From Pelecanus crispus (lineage: Eukaryota; Chordata; Aves; Pelecaniformes; Pelecanidae): 64,000 bases of DNA. How positions within the stretch are numbered: position 1 is the stretch's first letter; each line of letters begins with the position of its first letter. The stretch is taken from NCBI RefSeq assembly GCF_030463565.1, contig NC_134652.1:17151397-17215396 (forward strand), written 5' to 3'. Of the stretch, positions 61,736 to 64,000 are shown piece after piece. The notes below the pieces were generated by a model, which saw nothing but the letters and a program-made list of their open reading frames with translations, was not told the DNA's origin and did not search any database. Made by a program: the position numbers and the translations under genes.

Positions 61736-64000
61736 CTGCAAGACAGATAAGCAAGATCAGCATCCTCCAGTGAGGATGCAAGGACAGGAGACAAGTAGCG
61801 CCTGAACTGTGCTACATGCAACCTATAAGACTGCTAAACACGACCATTAGAGAGCAAGACTGTCCAGCCAAGTACCCCTCCAGAGAAGCCATCCCTGGCA
61901 CTCCCAGCCCCAGGGAAGCAGGGAGCCCTGGCCTGCTCCCACAGCCTGCCCTCGCAGCACCAGTAACGCTGCAACGCCCAGTAATGCTGCAATGCCCCAT
62001 CATCGGGGCAGCAGGCACCAAGAAATGCAAACCTGCTCCAGACAGTCCCCCCTGATGCTGGCCAGGACCAGACCCCTCTTCCCAACCCTGCCGCCCCAGG
62101 AAAGTCCGTGGGGCTCAGCAGATGGGAGAGGAGCCCGGCTCCCCTTCTCACCCTCTTCCCTGCCAAGTAATGGTGGCAGCCCCCTCCCCTCAGGCTGGGA
62201 ACAGGGTCTCCATTCTCCAGCCCCGGGGCATTTCCATCTGAATGGCCGAAAAGGCCTCGGGCACCTACAATAGGGCTGCCTGCGGCAAAGCCTGGAGCTG
62301 GACTACAGCGAGCAGCGCAGGGCTGGGAAGGCCGGGGCAGCGGCTGCCTTCGTCCAGAGGCCGGGGTGGGCACCCAGAGGCCCGACAAGGCGGAGGCCCG
62401 GGGTGGCTGGATGCACCCCATGGGTGGCCACGCTGCCACGGCGGGTGGCCCGGGGTGGAGAGGCCCCCAGGCCCCCAGCACGGCCCAGGGACCTGCTTCA
62501 TGCCCAGGCCGCTGTCCCCCCGCAGCAGCCTCCCGGCCCTGCCCCGGCAGGGTGCCAGGGCGCTGGGCACGGGCAGCATGGCTGCCCTGCCTGCAAGGCC
62601 TGGGGGCGTGCAGGCGGCTGGCCACCCTCCCCTTCCCTGTCCCAGCACCCCAGCAGTTGGTTTTCCTCCTGGTTTTCTGTCCCACCTGCGGCTCTCAGGC
62701 CGGCCCAGCCCCCTCCAGTTTTCATTGAGACATTTTATCCCCCAGCAGAGTTCAGGGCCCCAGCCACTTTCTACCCCACCTGCCTGCTTTTAAAAGCATG
62801 TGCCCTCTGGCCAAAACCGCAGCAACAGTACCCCTCTGCCCCCCAAATTTAGGAGAGTCCCTCTCCAGCACTTCCCTAGGACACCCCTCTGAGGCAGGGT
62901 CTGGCCCAGAAGCACTCAGGTCTCCCCCATTTTACAGCTGCTTTGCAAAACTGAGGCCCACGGGGCCCCTGAGCCCCTTGCAGCACCCCAGCCTGCTTCA
63001 GGTACCTGATTTAAGGCCAATTGCTGATTTGACAAATGCCATCCACTCCAGCCGTCTCCCACAGATCCCCAGCTGCTCTCTCTCAATGGGATTTTATTGG
63101 AGTTGTGGACATGCCCCAGCTCAGACATTTGTAAAAATATTTTTGCAGGCACTTCCAGATCTCCACGTCCCTGACCTCTCCAGTTACAGCCTCAGGCACC
63201 AGCTGTTCAGCCTGTGCGACTCCCAGGGACACGCAACTGGGCTTGGGACTTATCCTGGCACCCCAGCACCCACTGTGCACAGCCCCAAGAGACCCCCGTG
63301 CTCCCAGCCGCTTCTGCCCACGGGCTGGGCAGGCCCTGCTTGCCTGCAGGCAGCCCCCAGCCTTGCCCTGCTGGGTGATGGCAATAACCAGCGGCAGCAT
63401 GAAACGTGGGATGGAAAACTACTGCCGCAGCCTAAGCACCCTGCCTGCTGCTCTGCCAGGCTGGGGTTTTTGCACTGAAACGACCCAGGAAAGAAAGGAA
63501 ACGTGGCTGAGATGAGACACCAACTCAGCCCATAACTAGCTGAAACCATGGCAGCCCTTCCAGCCCTTCCCGTTGCAGAGCAGCGACAGACACCAGCAGC
63601 ATCGGCATTAAACAGCAACTTCTTGCAGCTACCTGGGCTGAGAATGAACCACTGTGCCTCTTGCAGAAAGAGCAACTTCCAAATCAGTCCCAGACACCCC
63701 CCAACCGCAGCAAATGGGAAACCCAGCTGAAACCCTGCTCAGAAGATGCTCTCAACATGGGAGGGAAGATACCCATCTCTCTAAGCAGGCATCTCTGCTC
63801 CCCTGCCTTGAAATTGAGCCTGGGGAGAGCCAAAAGGGCCAGCTCCATGGAGGAGAATTTAGCGGCACAACCAGCACTACATTTAGTAAGCAATTATTGA
63901 GAAGAGTAGGCTTCACTGATTCCTACCAGCAAGTATCCTTAAAACTATCCACATCAGAGCCAGCCTGCATAAGGGAAAAGGCTGGTTTCAGCTAAGTCAA
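61736..64000 (-). other. DNMBP intron, with GC-rich possible internal promoter
   Basis: No upstream DNMBP exon (SH3 or proline-rich region) is recognisable, so this is intron in the full-length gene. The segment around 62.2-62.65 kb is clearly richer in CpG than its surroundings and lies just upstream of the exon beginning at 61735. It could therefore be a promoter and first exon for a short DH-BAR-SH3 isoform. Nothing else was seen up to the window end. Confidence 0.4.

Noticed and set aside
61736-61781. Read-through N-terminus ([11 protein letters not shown]...) ahead of the first DNMBP exon, resembling a signal peptide
   Set aside because: A normal acceptor (ttgcag) lies at 61736-61738, and the following exon is in phase for splicing from an upstream DNMBP exon. 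A signal peptide makes no sense for a cytosolic GEF.
61834-62685. 283-codon minus-strand open frame in the DNMBP intron
   Set aside because: Gly/Pro/Ala-rich translation with no SH3, proline-ligand or other DNMBP similarity. It coincides with CpG-rich DNA and is better explained by composition.

Overview
The window looks like a gene-dense piece of a bird chromosome, syntenic with human 10q24.2. Three things point to a bird: compact vertebrate genes with short GT-AG introns, diverged CR1 LINE fragments in the non-coding DNA, and the gene order SLC25A28, ENTPD7, COX15, CUTC, ABCC2, DNMBP. Other CR1-bearing sauropsids cannot be excluded from sequence alone, and I cannot name the species. All coding calls come from my own exon-by-exon translation. 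Each exon chain listed is in frame, ends in a stop and uses GT-AG junctions throughout.

Layout. 1-8.1 kb is non-coding DNA downstream of SLC25A28, probably toward NKX2-3. 8.1-12.3 kb is SLC25A28 (minus, 4 exons, mitoferrin-2). 12.3-13.2 kb is a CpG-island promoter shared head-to-head with ENTPD7; it holds a striking array of same-orientation CCAAT boxes and a CRE palindrome. 13.2-19 kb is ENTPD7 (plus, 12 exons, lysosomal/endomembrane NTPDase). 19-20.8 kb is ATP6V0E2 (minus, V-ATPase subunit e2), which in human lies on chromosome 7. 21.1-25.4 kb is COX15 (minus, 8 exons, heme A synthase). 25.4-25.9 kb is a second head-to-head promoter with ETS sites. 25.9-30.6 kb is CUTC (plus, copper-homeostasis protein). 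30.6-33.6 kb is intergenic. 33.6-51.8 kb is complete ABCC2/MRP2 (plus, 32 coding exons) with an HNF1-type site just upstream. 52.4-61.7 kb is the 3' half of DNMBP/Tuba (minus), with DH, BAR and two SH3 domains. 61.7-64 kb is DNMBP intron or a possible internal promoter.

There is no operon-type logic; these are independent eukaryotic genes. There is a loose functional theme: SLC25A28 brings iron into mitochondria, COX15 makes heme A for cytochrome oxidase, and CUTC is linked to copper handling. ABCC2 is the apical conjugate/bilirubin exporter. DNMBP is a Cdc42 GEF at the apical junction. I found no wholly new system. The best leads are the roughly 42-bp-periodic CCAAT array, the ATP6V0E2 linkage and its 3' UTR intron, the convergent polyadenylation block at 19 kb, the 18-nt DNMBP microexon, and a possible internal DNMBP promoter.
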